Below are positions 1-10,224 of a stretch of DNA of 64,000 bases, in pieces (position 1 is the first letter of the stretch; each line of letters starts with the position of its first letter). The notes beneath the pieces are model-generated. The model searched no databases. It was not told where the DNA came from and saw nothing but the letters and a program-made list of their open reading frames with translations. Source of the stretch: Ilex aquifolium (Eukaryota > Streptophyta > Magnoliopsida > Aquifoliales > Aquifoliaceae); NCBI GenBank assembly GCA_951799425.1, contig OX637403.1, positions 23,402,811 to 23,466,810 of the forward strand, in the 5' to 3' direction. Both the position numbers and the translations under genes were made by a program.

Positions 1-64
1 GTGATTTGTCCATTATCCTTTCTTATTGCAACGTGGAATACAGAGGTAGTCAAAGTATCTCTAC

Positions 65-1566
65 CTTCGGGACCAGAACTGGGATTTGAATTCTTTTTAT
101 GATAATCTGTGAGTTCAACGGCACGCCTACATATCTCTAGTGAAGGACGAGCATCTCCTGAAATAGCAGCCACCTGATATGATATTAAAAATGCAAGGAG
201 GGCGATCAAAACTCAAAGACCAGCTGAGAAGGAGAATCCATTAGCTATCTATCTCAGCGGATGAGTGTAAAAGTAAAATCAAGCGTATCAGAAATAGCAT
301 GAGAATCAACCTTTCTTGAAGAAAATTTTGTAGCTTGTTTTTCAAATGCATCAATTCCTTTTAGATGGCTAGAAATGATTTCTTGAAGTTGCTGATAATT
401 ATAGGGACCAAAGCACAGCCTATGTATGCCCATACGGCTTGAAATACGGGGAAGCAACTTCTCCAGAAGATCCATAGTATTTGCAATCCCTAAATTAATA
501 TCATAAAAAATTAAGTTCAAATTCGTACAATTCATTATTCTGCTTTGAAGAAGATATTACAACAATGAATTCCTACCTGTTACAATCAATTTGGAATGTG
601 GCATAGTTGGCCAATCAAGAATGTTATACAGAACCTGATAAAGAAGGGGTTGTCAATAAATAGCACTTTAATTTTGGAAATTTGATATTGATTTTGATTA
701 CTGATACTATTGCTCAGTAAAATGCCTAATTTACTGATTGGTTTCGAGTTACAAGAAGATCAAGCTCATCAATGAGCAAAATACAAGGCCGGTTGTCCTC
801 CCTGTCAGTTTTGTTTCTATTTGAGAAACACTCATTCAACAAGTGGAGAACATTTTTCCAACTAACCCTGTGTCCACTTAAAACTTCATAAATAACCTGA
901 TAATGGATGTAAAGATAGCTGGGAAAATGAGTACACACTTTCAAAAATCATGACATAGACCACATTAACTGTGACTCCTTACCCTATAAATGTTCTCCGG
1001 TGATGCCAATTTCAGACCATTAATCTCCACAAAGCAGTAAGGGTTAATACTTCCTGCATCAACCTCAGACCTTAGACTCCTCATTACTGCTCGTACACTC
1101 ATTGTATGAAATTTGGCAGAGATAATGAAAAACAAATAAGTAAAATTTAACCAGCTAAAATATCAAGAAATGACCTATACGGCTATACCCTGTTTATCCA
1201 ACCCCAAAGGTTATATTTTCAAAACTGATAGATTCTACCATGCTAGTAGCAGGAACTCCATGAATGTACAGACATCGTCCAAGGCATTGATCATCACATA
1301 TGGCACCTTTTATAAATGCAATTATCTCTTCTGTTTCTCTGCATAACAGAACATGCCCCTATTAGACGGTGAACACAAAATAATCCTGAATTATATTTTT
1401 CAAGTAAATCGTACTTATTTCTACAAGGAAGAAATTTGGGTAAAGTTGCCAACCATAGCGTTGTTTTTGCCTTTTCAAGTTCAGTTTGCTTGCGGCATCT
1501 CACATGTTCCAGGATTTTCTTTGTCCCTATTTTCTGATGTCCAAAGATTTTCCCCTTTCGCGAGTT
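65..1566 (-). pseudogene. ORC1: ORC1 pseudogene, left copy (AAA+ part only)
   Basis: ORC1 is the largest subunit of the origin recognition complex, a nuclear AAA+ ATPase that marks replication origins. Seven exon-like blocks run on the minus strand: 1566-1415, 1338-1239, 1105-983, 896-735, 634-577, 489-311 and 173-65. They encode the linker before the AAA+ domain, the P-loop exon, the block with LASPENIYR, the Walker B exon (LLIDELDLLVTRNQS), a short exon, the block with LLPRISSRMG, and the block with EICRRAVELTDY. Walker B is intact. The P-loop exon reads GVPATSM before its GT donor, so the GxxGxGK motif is lost. The acceptor before the next exon reads CAT where the other copy has CAG. All exons 5' of 1566 are missing, replaced by LINE sequence. 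The 3' end lies beyond the window or is absent. Family assignment is strong. Pseudogene status rests on the P-loop, the splice site and the missing 5' half. Confidence 0.88.
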
Positions 1567-1644
1567 CTATAGCGTTAAAAAATGGTTAGACCTCTTCTTC
1601 AAACCGCTACCAGACTATTAACCACATAATCTATTAACCACATA

Positions 1645-2700
1645 TTCTTCTACTCCTCTGGAATCTTGTTTTGAACATAACGTCCAATCCAATGCATTTG
1701 GATAGCAGGATAGGGGAGAGGTGTTCCAAGAGTATTTTTTAAATATTGGACAATTTATGTCTTTACTTCTTCAATATTTGAGATTTGAACTCCATTCTCC
1801 TTTTCCATTATTGTGATTCTTCTCAAGACTCTTTGCCTTTTAATATTTTTGTAAAAGCAACTTTTATTTTGACACGAGATTTTAGTTTTGCAAAACTTTC
1901 CTTAGCTTCCCTTAATGCCACATAGTTCTATAGTTTCTCCTTTTCAACTTCCCTTGGTCCCTGTTCTTGGGGGTTTTATCAAAACTGCTTTGGATTCCAT
2001 TTAGTAGTTGTTTAGCTTCAATCACTCTTGATGGGATTTCAATGTACTTCTTCTTATTCAATTCCTGTAACTCAACTTTTAAATCTTTGAGTTTCTTGAA
2101 AATCTAGTACATTGGATAACCCCTATGCTAATGCAGCCACAATCTTGAAACAATATGAAGAAAATTTTGGTTCTTTGTCCAAAAATCAAAAAATTTAAAT
2201 GGTTTCCTTCATTTGAGTAAGTTTCTACCCATTCTTACTAAAGCAAGAGAATGATCAGACATACCTGGTGTAAGAAATTATGCCTCAGATAATGGGAACT
2301 CGTTGCTCCAGGCTTAATTTATCAATACCCCATTCAGTTTTCTTGCAATGATTCCTCCTTCGTATCTCCTGCTACACCATGTAAGTTGGATTCCATAGTA
2401 CTTTAGATTATCAACCTCAGCCTTGACTATGAGGAGCCTGGAACATCTCATGTATGGCAGTTTGAACCTCTACCATGCCAACAAGAGCTTTTCTTGAAAA
2501 GCAGCCAACGTAGCACCATTACATTAGCAAAAAATTCTTCTAGAACAAGCAAAAAATAGTTCTTACTGAAATGAATTCTAATTCTGGGCATTAATGATGA
2601 CACCAATGTTTCATCAAACCAAATATTGAATATCCGGCAGGTGAAGAATAAACCATGTGAAAATACGGATGAATAAGGAAACATACATGCAAGAACACGA
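1645..2700 (-). mobile_element. LINE fragment (endonuclease to RT linker), left copy
   Basis: Reverse-strand translation gives pieces of a plant L1-type LINE ORF2. About 2690-2130 is endonuclease, with the reading SDHSLALAR and then PFKFFDFWTKN. About 2130-1645 is the stretch between endonuclease and RT. The fragment ends abruptly at 1645 against ORC1 sequence. It matches 51967-52470 plus 54902-55430 in the right copy but lacks the solo LTR found there, so that LTR arrived after the duplication. Many stops and frameshifts are present. Confidence 0.75.
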
Positions 2701-3011
2701 CATAGTTCCAGATTAAAATTAAAATCATTGTTGAAACGTTATGAAAATATTACATCTCTGCAGATTGAGTGTTACAAGGAAATATTTAGCACATTGTAGG
2801 TGGCTAGGCATATTCCTTTTTAACCTATCCTCCCATTAATTTCCATAAATATTTGTCTCAGGCAGCAGCATCATCTATTAGGTTGTCAATTGGCAGATTC
2901 TCACGTAATTATCAGCAGAACAGGTCCTCCATAGCCCAAGACAGTATTGAGGTGGTAGTTCTATAATCTCATTACGTCAGCAGCTAGATGCTTGGGTAAT
3001 AATATGATGCC
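2701..3011. repeat. Non-coding flank shared with 55440-55748
   Basis: About 310 bp, close to identical by eye to 55440-55748. I see no domain. It ends at the exact first base of the LTR of element III, whereas the right copy continues into further non-coding sequence. Confidence 0.6.
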
Positions 3012-3373
3012 TGATTAACCCTAATTAGTGCATAATTTAATTAAGTTAATTGGTCAATTGTGTTAGTAAAACAAAGTTAAACTAGTCAAAATAAGTCAAA
3101 TTAGGGTTAGTGTGTGAATTAGGAATAATGCATTAATTGTTGTTCTTTTCAGGGTTTTTTGCGTTAAAATTACTGGGGAGCCAATTGTGTCAAAGTTACA
3201 AATTACTGGATAGCCAATTATCAAAGCTACAAACTATATGGTGCCAATTATTAAAGCAAAACAAAGGGGGATCAAAGTGTAATTCAAGCTCTTCTTGGGG
3301 CTTGTAAAGGGCATCTTCTTGGGGCTTATAAAGGGCATCTTTTAGGGATTATAAAGGGCATCTTTTGGTTGCC

Positions 3374-3381
3374 TATAAATA
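3374..3381 (+). promoter_or_regulatory. LTR TATA box (element III, 5' copy)
   Basis: TATAAATA in the context GCCTATAAATACC. The 3' LTR has the same box at 38704-38711. The orientation fits transcription of element III. No start site can be read from sequence alone. Confidence 0.6.
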
Positions 3382-3622
3382 CCACCCCTTGGGGCTTGTA
3401 AAGGAGGATGTTTTTTGTTGTGGAAAACCCTCAAAAAGTAATTGCTTTCTTTTAATTTTTTTCTTCTAATTTGTCTCTTTTAATTTCATGTCTAGAAGAA
3501 AGATAGATTACTTTTGGTTGGGGATCACCCTCCAAAAGTGACTACTTTTCTTCTATTTTTAATATGTGTTTCATTCACTTCCAATGCTTGAGCTTCTTTC
3601 TTCCCTTAGAGGAGTGAAACTC

Positions 3623-3790
3623 TTCCACTTTTCTAGCACTTCGCCAAAGCCGTGAAGGGTGGAATGTGATTCACTCATTCTTTGTCGAAGATCGGCTCCT
3701 TGTTTATTGTACCTTATCTTGTAACTTCTCTACTTTGAGGAATGAGCATCACTCACTTTTCTAGCTTTACCAAAGCCATGAAGAGTGAGT
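3623..3790 (+). other. Two related hairpins in element III LTR
   Basis: Hairpin 1: arm TTCCACTTTTC (3623-3633) pairs with GAAGGGTGGAA (3654-3664), with two G-T pairs. Hairpin 2: arm ACTCACTTTTC (3751-3761) pairs with GAAGAGTGAGT (3780-3790), with one G-T pair. The loops are alike (TAGC..., then CCAAAGCC) while the outer arms differ and remain paired. Both recur in the 3' LTR around 38960 and 39091. Confidence 0.6.
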
Positions 3791-4776
3791 AGTTTCTCAT
3801 TCACTCTTCAGTGAGAGGTGATGGACGTGTAGAAATTATCTGGAAGTTATATCTATGCATTTTCGATTATGCTTAATGCTTTATATTCCCCATACTTATT
3901 GAATGATTGATTTTATCTAGCAAAGCTAGGGTACTTTGTATAATCAGGAGCTCTTTCTATAACATAGATAACTCTTGCATAGAAAGACTCATCGATTAAA
4001 GGCAAGTATCCCGGCTAGATCTTCACGACTACCCTTCAATCTTCACCATTATTGTACTTCAATTAAAGAATGGACTAGGAGCATTGATGTCATGATTGGA
4101 TGTCTTGTAGAAACACTTGCTTGTTTGTAGACGGGTTAAGTCTCGGCACAGGCAATTCTTGTAAACTTTTAGGAAGACATCGGAATTATGTTCTTAATTC
4201 TCACAATCCACCTTTATCTTCCGATTAACCTGCCGTTGACACGGAGGTTAATTGAGTTTGATTCGCACTTTTAGTGGTCTGAATTATATTATTATACACC
4301 CAAGTATAAGTAGTCAAATTGTAGTTTTCTCGGTTTAAGTCCAAGTATCGATCCCACGAAGAGTTTTAGTAATTTAGATTTTTAAAAAAATAAAATAAAA
4401 TAAAATAAAAAACAGTAAAGTTATTTTTTGGAGTAGTATGATGTTTGATAGCTTGTGATGTGAGCTTAGATTGATAACTAGTTTAATTCAAGTAAAAATG
4501 CGGAAACAGAGTGCGGAGATAATAAAATGCATAAGTAAATCGTATGAATGATAAAAATATAAAAGATACCCTTCAGTTTAGGGATCCATATGTTTTATAT
4601 TGGTTTATTACTGGAAATGCTACCTTACAACAATTAACTTCCTTTTTACTGGAAAGTCAATCAGCAGGTCTGATTTATATAGTCCATAACACAGCCGCTT
4701 CTTAGGCTAACTGGTGGTAATAAATTATAACGTAGCAACTTCTTAGGAAAGCTGGTTATATTTACGTCAATTGATT

Positions 4777-5298
4777 AACCCAAGCAAACCAAAAGGACAA
4801 GTCATTCATGAGGAATACTTGAGTTATTCAATTGATCTCTTGATAGCAAGTACATACATATTAATCCACAACACAACCACGTCTTAGGTTAACTGATGGT
4901 AATATAGCATAACACAGCAACTTCTTAGGAAAGCTGGTTATAGACGTACCAATTAACTAATTCAAGCAAACTAGAAGGACAAGTCATTCATGAGGAATAC
5001 TTGAATTACCCAATAGGTCATCTGTGATATATATATATGCATGCCAGTTAAACATCCTCAGCATTCCATCGGAGGACAAGCCATACCAGTATGAACACCA
5101 TGGTTGTTAGACTGTCAGTATAGTTAGATATATATATATATGTATGCCAGTTAAACATCCTTAGCATTCCATCGGAGGACAAGCCATACTAGTAGGAACA
5201 CCGTGGTTGTTAGACTGTCAGTATAGTTAGATATATAGTAAGTAAAGAAACCCTAATAACCCAGAAGGACAAGCCATTCATGAGGATCATTTAGGTTT
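4777..5298. other. Hairpins with a constant loop in element I LTR
   Basis: Two 33-nt loops containing AAGGACAAGTCATTCATGAG are flanked by different but complementary arms. AACCCAAG (4777-4784) faces CTTGAGTT (4818-4825), with one mismatch. AATTCAAG (4959-4966) faces CTTGAATT (5000-5007), perfect. A third copy with a similar loop has AAACCCTAA (5248-5256) against TTAGGTTT (5291-5298), with one bulge. The same layout occurs in the 5' LTR from about 21463. Confidence 0.6.
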
Positions 5299-5956
5299 GT
5301 ACCACAAATCAGTAGAAAATCTTCAGCGTTCCGGTGGAGGACAAGCCATACCGATAGGAACACCGTGAATCTTTAACTGGCTGGTCTTATGATATACTGA
5401 TGACATAATTCCAGGCACAGCACCAGAATTATGTACATCACTATATCATGCATTAAGCATATGCTACATATGTAAATAAACATATAAATAAAACATAAGC
5501 ATTTCCATAATCTAACCAATATTATACATATGTTTACCCTATTTTGAAGGGTATAAGCGACTACTCATGCTCCATTGCTACAGACAAACAAGGAGTGTGA
5601 CTATTCGTCATTACAACTAAAATTAAACGGTAAATTGTAAAACTTCTTTCACAAGGAACAATTGAAACACAACCACTTTTATTATCATTTAAGACACAAA
5701 AGTGGCGGTAGTTCAACTATCCGAATAGAAAGATACAATAGAAATGTAGAAATATATAGTAACAATTAAAGTGTATCATAGACCGGCTATGTATTGAACT
5801 TTCTCTTTCTTTTTCTTTCTCTCTTTCTTTCTTTCTTTCTAGCTTTGGAAAGCTTTCTTGGCTCAAGTATGGCCAGCCAAATGAAGGGAGAATTGCTCTT
5901 GGGGAAGTCTTGAAAGGCTTGGGAAAGGATGGAATGAAGAATGAACAAGGCACCCT

Positions 5957-5964
5957 TATTTATA
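5957..5964 (-). promoter_or_regulatory. LTR TATA box (element I, 3' copy)
   Basis: TATAAATA on the minus strand in the context CTCTATAAATA. The matching box in the 5' LTR, at 22568-22575, would be the one that drives the element. Confidence 0.6.
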
Positions 5965-6306
5965 GAGGGGGAGAAGCATTCGGCCAATGAGGGGGGTCCC
6001 AACCACTAGCATAACCTTCCAAAAGGTCATGCCTTGCAATGGTGCAAGGTGTTGGCTTCTTGGGCCGCCACTTGTCAGCTTCTTATTGGTCCATGTTTCT
6101 TTATTGCACCTGGGTCCTTTGTTACTTCAAGCTTTGCACATTTGTCATGTATTCTTCAGTATTTCTGCATTTGACCCTGAACTTTCAACATAATGTATTT
6201 AAAACTTTAATTTAAGCATAAACTATAATTCATAATATTTACTTTTTTTATCTTACAAAATTAATTACTTAATCATCTTAATTTATACACTAATTAAGGT
6301 TAATCA

Positions 6307-6341
6307 CACCCCCAACTTAAACTTTACTAGTCTCTAGTAAA
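6307..6341 (-). promoter_or_regulatory. Element I polypurine tract and upstream hairpin
   Basis: Minus-strand AAGTTGGGGGTG (6318-6307) directly abuts the 3' LTR and is the likely plus-strand priming tract. Just upstream of it is TTTACTAG-AGA-CTAGTAAA (6341-6323 on the minus strand), a perfect 8-bp stem with a 3-nt loop. Equivalent hairpins with different stem bases lie at the same place in elements III, IV and V. Confidence 0.8.
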
Positions 6342-6417
6342 CACAAATTATAGAAATTATTTCACAAAATAAAAATAACATAACAGAGGTAAAATCATTT
6401 TCGTAGATTTTTTCACG

Positions 6418-6520
6418 ATTGCATTTAGCATATGCAACAAGCCGTTAAACCCCCTAGGTGATCCCTAGTGGACGAGTGTTGTCTTGTGAAGGTTTTCAGT
6501 GAAGCTGCCTATAAACTTCA
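6418..6520 (-). other. Conserved 3' block of about 90 nt, element I
   Basis: Shared with elements III (38191-38290), IV (45117-45215 and 47531-47630) and V (31800-31900), always in element orientation. The conserved order includes TTCACTGGAAACCTTCACGA, then CGTCCACTAGGGATCAC, then GGTTTAA, then GGCTTGTTGCATATG and TAAATGCAAT. It is non-coding in all five copies. Confidence 0.75.
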
Positions 6521-7412
6521 GTAGTTAGGAGCTTATAACTCATACTTTTCACAATCAAAATTAAATCAGTATTCCTGTGTATTGCTAAAATACTTCCTTT
6601 TCCTGATCACTCTAAGAGTAACACACGTTAGTTGTAATATTATCTAAATATTTCTATAAAAACTTGTGTGTGTGATGATTTTTTTTGTTTCAAAAATCAC
6701 CCCATAAATATTACCATCTTTCATGGTATTCTTGATGTCAATCTGTAACGTCCCAAATACCACCCTAGACGGCATTACATTCAAAAACATTCACATCATG
6801 AGAGCACTAAAATAATCCATCAATAAATAAGACTTCATGAAGTCATCCATAAAATTTACAGCATTATCCCAAAAGAATAGGCCCATTTTGGCCTTTACAT
6901 TCCAAAATCAACTAATGTAGCGCAGCGGAAATAACAAAAGAAAACTAGACTTTACAAGGTTCAAAATGAATATCCTAGTCTAGAACAAAAGAAAGTGTCG
7001 CTCTAGGCGTCCACCTCGGGATCCACACTCCCGTCCAGTGGAGTCTCCCAAGTAGCGGGCTCCTCGACCCCTACGTCCTCCTCTTGTAGGTAATCTGAAA
7101 AATGTTAGCGGTAGGGGGTGAGCACGAAGCTCTGTAGAAAATTCTCTCAAACCCATACAAGGTTTAGAAAAGCATTTAAAAATGGTCGGTCTCATTTCAC
7201 AAATATCATATATAACTTTTGAAATAAAAACCAGGACATTTAATAGATCTCAAGTTTAAGGAACAATATTAATTGAATGAATAAGTGAAACCACTATACA
7301 GTTAGCAAATCGTTTTCAAATATAATCCAGTCCACCATACACAATTTTCAACAATTCTTTCGGTAGGTGGCATACTTTAGGGTAACCTCCACCCCCGTTT
7401 AGGTCATCTTTG

Positions 7413-7718
7413 ATTCTCAAGCATCCTTACAAGGAACCTCTTGAGAATGGGTGAGCATCCTTACAAGGAACCTCTCACAAATCATTACATGGCTCCCCAA
7501 GCATCCTTATAAGGAACCTCTTGGGAAGGGGTGAGCATCCTTACAAGGAACCTCTCACAATTCATTTCATGGCTTCCCAAGCATCCTTACAAGGAACCTC
7601 TTGGGAAGGGGTGAGCATCCTTACAAGGAACCTCTCACAATTCATTTCATGGCTTCCCAAGCATCCTTACAAGGAACCTCTTGGGAAGGGGTGAGCATCC
7701 TTACAAGGAACCTCTCAC
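7413..7718. repeat. Hairpin array, element II 3' LTR
   Basis: The core CATCCTTACAAGGAACCT (one copy has TTATAAGG) occurs eight times. Each is flanked by complementary arms that differ between neighbours: ATTCTCAAG/CTTGAGAAT (7413-7421/7440-7448), GTGAG/CTCAC (7451-7455/7474-7478), CCCAAG/CTTGGG (7496-7501/7520-7525), then CTTCCCAAG/CTTGGGAAG alternating with GTGAG/CTCAC. The core itself contains CCTT-AC-AAGG, so each unit can fold as an extended hairpin. Confidence 0.75.
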
Positions 7719-8340
7719 AAATGTGTATCACAAACAACCCAACCAAGAATACAATCCCAATATTTATCTCCATTTACAATCATTTATCCAAAATCCCCAA
7801 ATTTAAGCATGTGACATTTTCAATAACCAACCAAGAAAAGACATGAGATCACAATAACATTATTTTGCTACCCAACACAACGCACTACGGTTTTCGAAGT
7901 TCATAATAAAGAAAGCATTAAAGAAGAAATACACCACTCTCCCAAAAATGAGGGTTTTAAAACTAGAGAAGAGATTTCATGGGTATTAAACCCTAACTTT
8001 GTTCAAAACATGTAATCTTTGCCAAAAAGCCTAAGAGAGTATGATTCCTTAACATATATATACCATTGATAGCCAAAACATACATATATAAATACCCTAG
8101 CCTCAATGTAAGTGAGTGAGAGAAAACCCCTACCTTTAAATCAAAGATTCCAAAGTTCAACTCCAAAGCCCAAGCCCTAGAGATCTCTTTTCTCCTCTTT
8201 CTTCCTTCCTTTAGCTTCTCCTAGGGTTCTAAAATATTTAGGATGAGAGGGGAATGAAGAATGGAGCAAATGAGGGCTTGAAGTGGTGTTTTAAACCCAA
8301 AAATCCCGACTTTTTAACTATTCGGCGAGTGTCAGGCGAT

Positions 8341-8443
8341 TGGTACCGGTACTGAATGGTACCGGTACCTGGTACCGGTACTCAGAACCTTCTGGAGTCG
8401 CAGTACCGGTACTCAGTACCGGTACTGAATGGTACTGGTACCC
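8341..8443. repeat. GGTACCGGTAC palindrome cluster, element II LTR
   Basis: Five closely spaced ACCGGT-centred palindromes with nearby partial copies. Similar clusters with other outer bases lie in the LTRs of V (TACCGGTA), IV (CTTCCGGAAG) and the solo LTR (GTACCGGTAC). Confidence 0.7.
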
Positions 8444-8494
8444 TTTGTCTGCTGACTCTTCCAGGGCAGTTTTGACCCACTTAGAGGTCGAATT

Positions 8495-8605
8495 GGAAAA
8501 TGTTCATGAAAAACACTTTTGTAGCCCTCGATGTCTACTATCTACTGTAAAAATTTCAGATCAATTGGATATAAGGATAAACAGTTATGGCTAAAATACT
8601 AGAAG
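8495..8605 (+). other. Module shared between unrelated LTRs, element II copy
   Basis: Reads CATGAAAAACACTTTTGTAG, then AAAAATTTCAGATCAATTGG, then AGTTATGGC. The same words in the same order occur in the LTRs of IV, V and the LTR at 62454. Here the module lies antisense to the element. A second copy is in the 5' LTR at about 15575-15680. Confidence 0.5.
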
Positions 8606-8894
8606 GTGTCCAAGATACTTTTTACCCAATTTCACTCTAAAGTGGGTTTTAACTCCAAAATACTTCCTAGCTTCCAATACACCTCATATTACCTCTCCCA
8701 AGGTTGTTCGACCTTCCGGATTCAATGGAAGCATTATTTTGACCTAAAAACCTTTAGAAACTTGTCTATTCACCCTTTCCAAGTTTAAACATCTTCGACC
8801 CGTAAACTTCCCAAATCAAATTGTCTCCATAGCATTTATTCCTACGGTTTATTCTTATGTCACTACATATATCTACATCTTTACAAATATTATT

Positions 8895-8897
<3 letters not shown>

Positions 8898-8958
<61 letters not shown>
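8898..8958. repeat. TA microsatellite
   Basis: About 61 nt of alternating TA. The sister LTR has only about 20 nt at 15967-15986, so the tract changed length after insertion. Confidence 0.95.
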
Positions 8959-8962
<4 letters not shown>

Positions 8963-8997
8963 ATAAATATGTAATGGAAAATTCGGGGTGTTACAAT

Positions 8998-9015
8998 CCA
9001 CCCCCCTTAAGGAAA
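8998..9015 (-). promoter_or_regulatory. Element II polypurine tract
   Basis: The minus strand reads CTTTCCTTAAGGGGGGTGG just before the 3' LTR, the expected place for second-strand priming. Confidence 0.8.
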
Positions 9016-9036
9016 GTTTCGTCCTCGAAACTTACC

Positions 9037-10209
9037 TCAAGTAGCGAACAAAAATGGATACTTCTCCCACATTTCTTGCTCCGGTTCCCATGTAGCTTCT
9101 TCCACCCCATGATGTCGCCACAGAACTTTCACCAGCTGGATGACTTTGTTGCGAAGCTCTTTCGCCTTTGTGTCGAGAATTCTCACCGGTTGCTCTTCAT
9201 ATGTTGCTCCGTCTTCAACTTCGATATCTTCCAAGTCTACGACATGTGTTGCATCCGACTGGCACTTCCTCAACATGGACACGTGAAATACGTCATGTAC
9301 CCCAGACAACTGAGCTGGTAACCGCAACTGATACGCCGCTTTGCCCACAACTTTGATCACTTCAAATGGCCCGGTATATCTTGGCGCTAACTTTCCCTTC
9401 TTGCCGAATCTAAATACTCCTTTCTTGGGCGACACTTTGAGAAATACATAGTCTCCCACCTTAAATTCTAAGGGTCTTCGCCGGTGGTCCGCATAGCTCT
9501 TCTGTCTACTTTGCGCCGTCCGTAGCCTCTCTCGGATGAGTTGAATCTTCTCCGTAGTTTCTCGAACGATGTCCGGTCCAAACAAACTACTCTCGCGGGC
9601 TTCTAACCAACACGTCGGTGATCTGCATGGTCTTCCATACAAGGCTTCATACGGTGCCATCCTGATGCTTGCCTGATAGCTATTGTTGTAAACAAACTCC
9701 ACCAACGGTAAGTGGTCGCTCCAACTCCCCTTGAAGTCTAACGTGCAAGCGCGTAACATATCCTCCACAATCTGTATCACCCTCTCGGATTGGCCATCCG
9801 TTTGGGGATGAAAAGCGGTGCTGAAGTGCAACTCTGTTCCCATAGCTCTTTGAAGACTTTGCCAAAATTGCGCTACGAAGCGAGAATCACGATCCGACAC
9901 AATGGATAGTGGAACTCCATGCAATCTCACTATCTCGCGAATATAGAGCTTGCTCAGGGTCTCTAACGTGTCGGTGGTCTTCATACCCAAGAAGTGAGCG
10001 AACTTGGTGAGTCTATCAACAATGACCCATACGGCATTATGCCCTCGTGAAGTCCGTGGAAAGCCTAACACGAAGTCCATGGTGATGTGATCCCACTTCC
10101 ATTCGGGGATAGGCAAAGACTGTAGGACTCCTCCTGGCCTTTGATGCTCAATCTTCACTTGCTGGCACACCGCACATTTTGCCACATACTTGGCCACATC
10201 TCGCTTCAT
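9037..10209 (-). CDS. Element II integrase with C-terminal chromodomain
   Basis: 390 residues after an in-frame TAA at 10225-10227; in the element this is the C-terminal part of Pol. Residues 1-16 hold the end of the zinc-binding H2C2 region (KCAVCQQVK). The core has the catalytic triad in ITMDF (D about 45), VSDRDSRF (D about 106) and SERVIQ (E about 143). After residue 225 comes the GPFEVIKVVG-type C-terminal domain, then a chromodomain-like end around 340-390 with LWRHHGVEEATWEPE. In chromoviruses this end steers integration toward particular chromatin. All three catalytic acids are present. The upstream stop means it is unlikely to be made as part of one polyprotein from this copy. Confidence 0.92.
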   Translation of the reverse strand: MKRDVAKYVAKCAVCQQVKIEHQRPGGVLQSLPIPEWKWDHITMDFVLGFPRTSRGHNAVWVIVDRLTKFAHFLGMKTTDTLETLSKLYIREIVRLHGVPLSIVSDRDSRFVAQFWQSLQRAMGTELHFSTAFHPQTDGQSERVIQIVEDMLRACTLDFKGSWSDHLPLVEFVYNNSYQASIRMAPYEALYGRPCRSPTCWLEARESSLFGPDIVRETTEKIQLIRERLRTAQSRQKSYADHRRRPLEFKVGDYVFLKVSPKKGVFRFGKKGKLAPRYTGPFEVIKVVGKAAYQLRLPAQLSGVHDVFHVSMLRKCQSDATHVVDLEDIEVEDGATYEEQPVRILDTKAKELRNKVIQLVKVLWRHHGVEEATWEPEQEMWEKYPFLFAT

Positions 10210-10224
10210 TCCCCTCCACCAGTA

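Larger units (their letters stand above)
1..3011. repeat. Duplicated block (ORC1 part + LINE part), left copy
   Basis: This block matches a second block near the right end of the window, in a different order. Positions 1-1640 correspond to about 56290-57860 (ORC1 exons and introns). Positions 1645-3011 correspond to 51965-55748 with the solo LTR at 52477-54896 removed (LINE part and flank). The join at about 1640 puts ORC1 intron sequence directly against LINE sequence that starts at 51967 in the other copy, as a tandem-duplication junction would. Introns are retained, so the copy arose at DNA level and not through mRNA. Confidence 0.85.
3012..4258 (+). repeat. Element III 5' LTR, first part
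   Basis: Starts TGATTAACCCTAATTAGTGC, and the 3' LTR at 38366 starts almost the same. Interrupted after 4258 by element I, whose target-site duplication GAGTT is 4254-4258. Holds four imperfect short tandem copies of a unit containing CTTGTAAAGGGCATCTT at about 3290-3410, a TATA box and two hairpins described separately. Confidence 0.9.
4259..6306 (-). repeat. Element I 3' LTR
   Basis: TG...CA ends; pairs with 20945-22917. It is 2048 bp against 1973 bp. This copy carries two copies (about 5030-5130 and 5131-5230) of a roughly 105-bp unit containing GGAGGACAAGCCATA, while the 5' LTR has one. The 5' LTR instead has a longer TA run. A CT-rich tract lies at 5805-5840. Confidence 0.92.
6744..8995 (-). 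repeat. Element II 3' LTR
   Basis: Plus-strand ends TGTAACGTCCC and GGGGTGTTACA. It differs from the 5' LTR mainly in repeat number. It has eight short hairpins (four units of about 80 bp) against ten (five units), a TA run of about 61 nt against about 20, and one more copy of a short ACCGGTACT motif. Confidence 0.93.

Noticed and set aside
7413..7718. CRISPR-like array (constant repeat with variable spacers)
   Set aside because: Plant LTR context, variable parts are arms of inverted repeats and not spacers, and no cas genes are present.
8857..9321. Plus-strand open frame of 154 codons with a Tyr/Ile repeat
   Set aside because: It is a TA microsatellite read in frame, then the antisense of the element II integrase.
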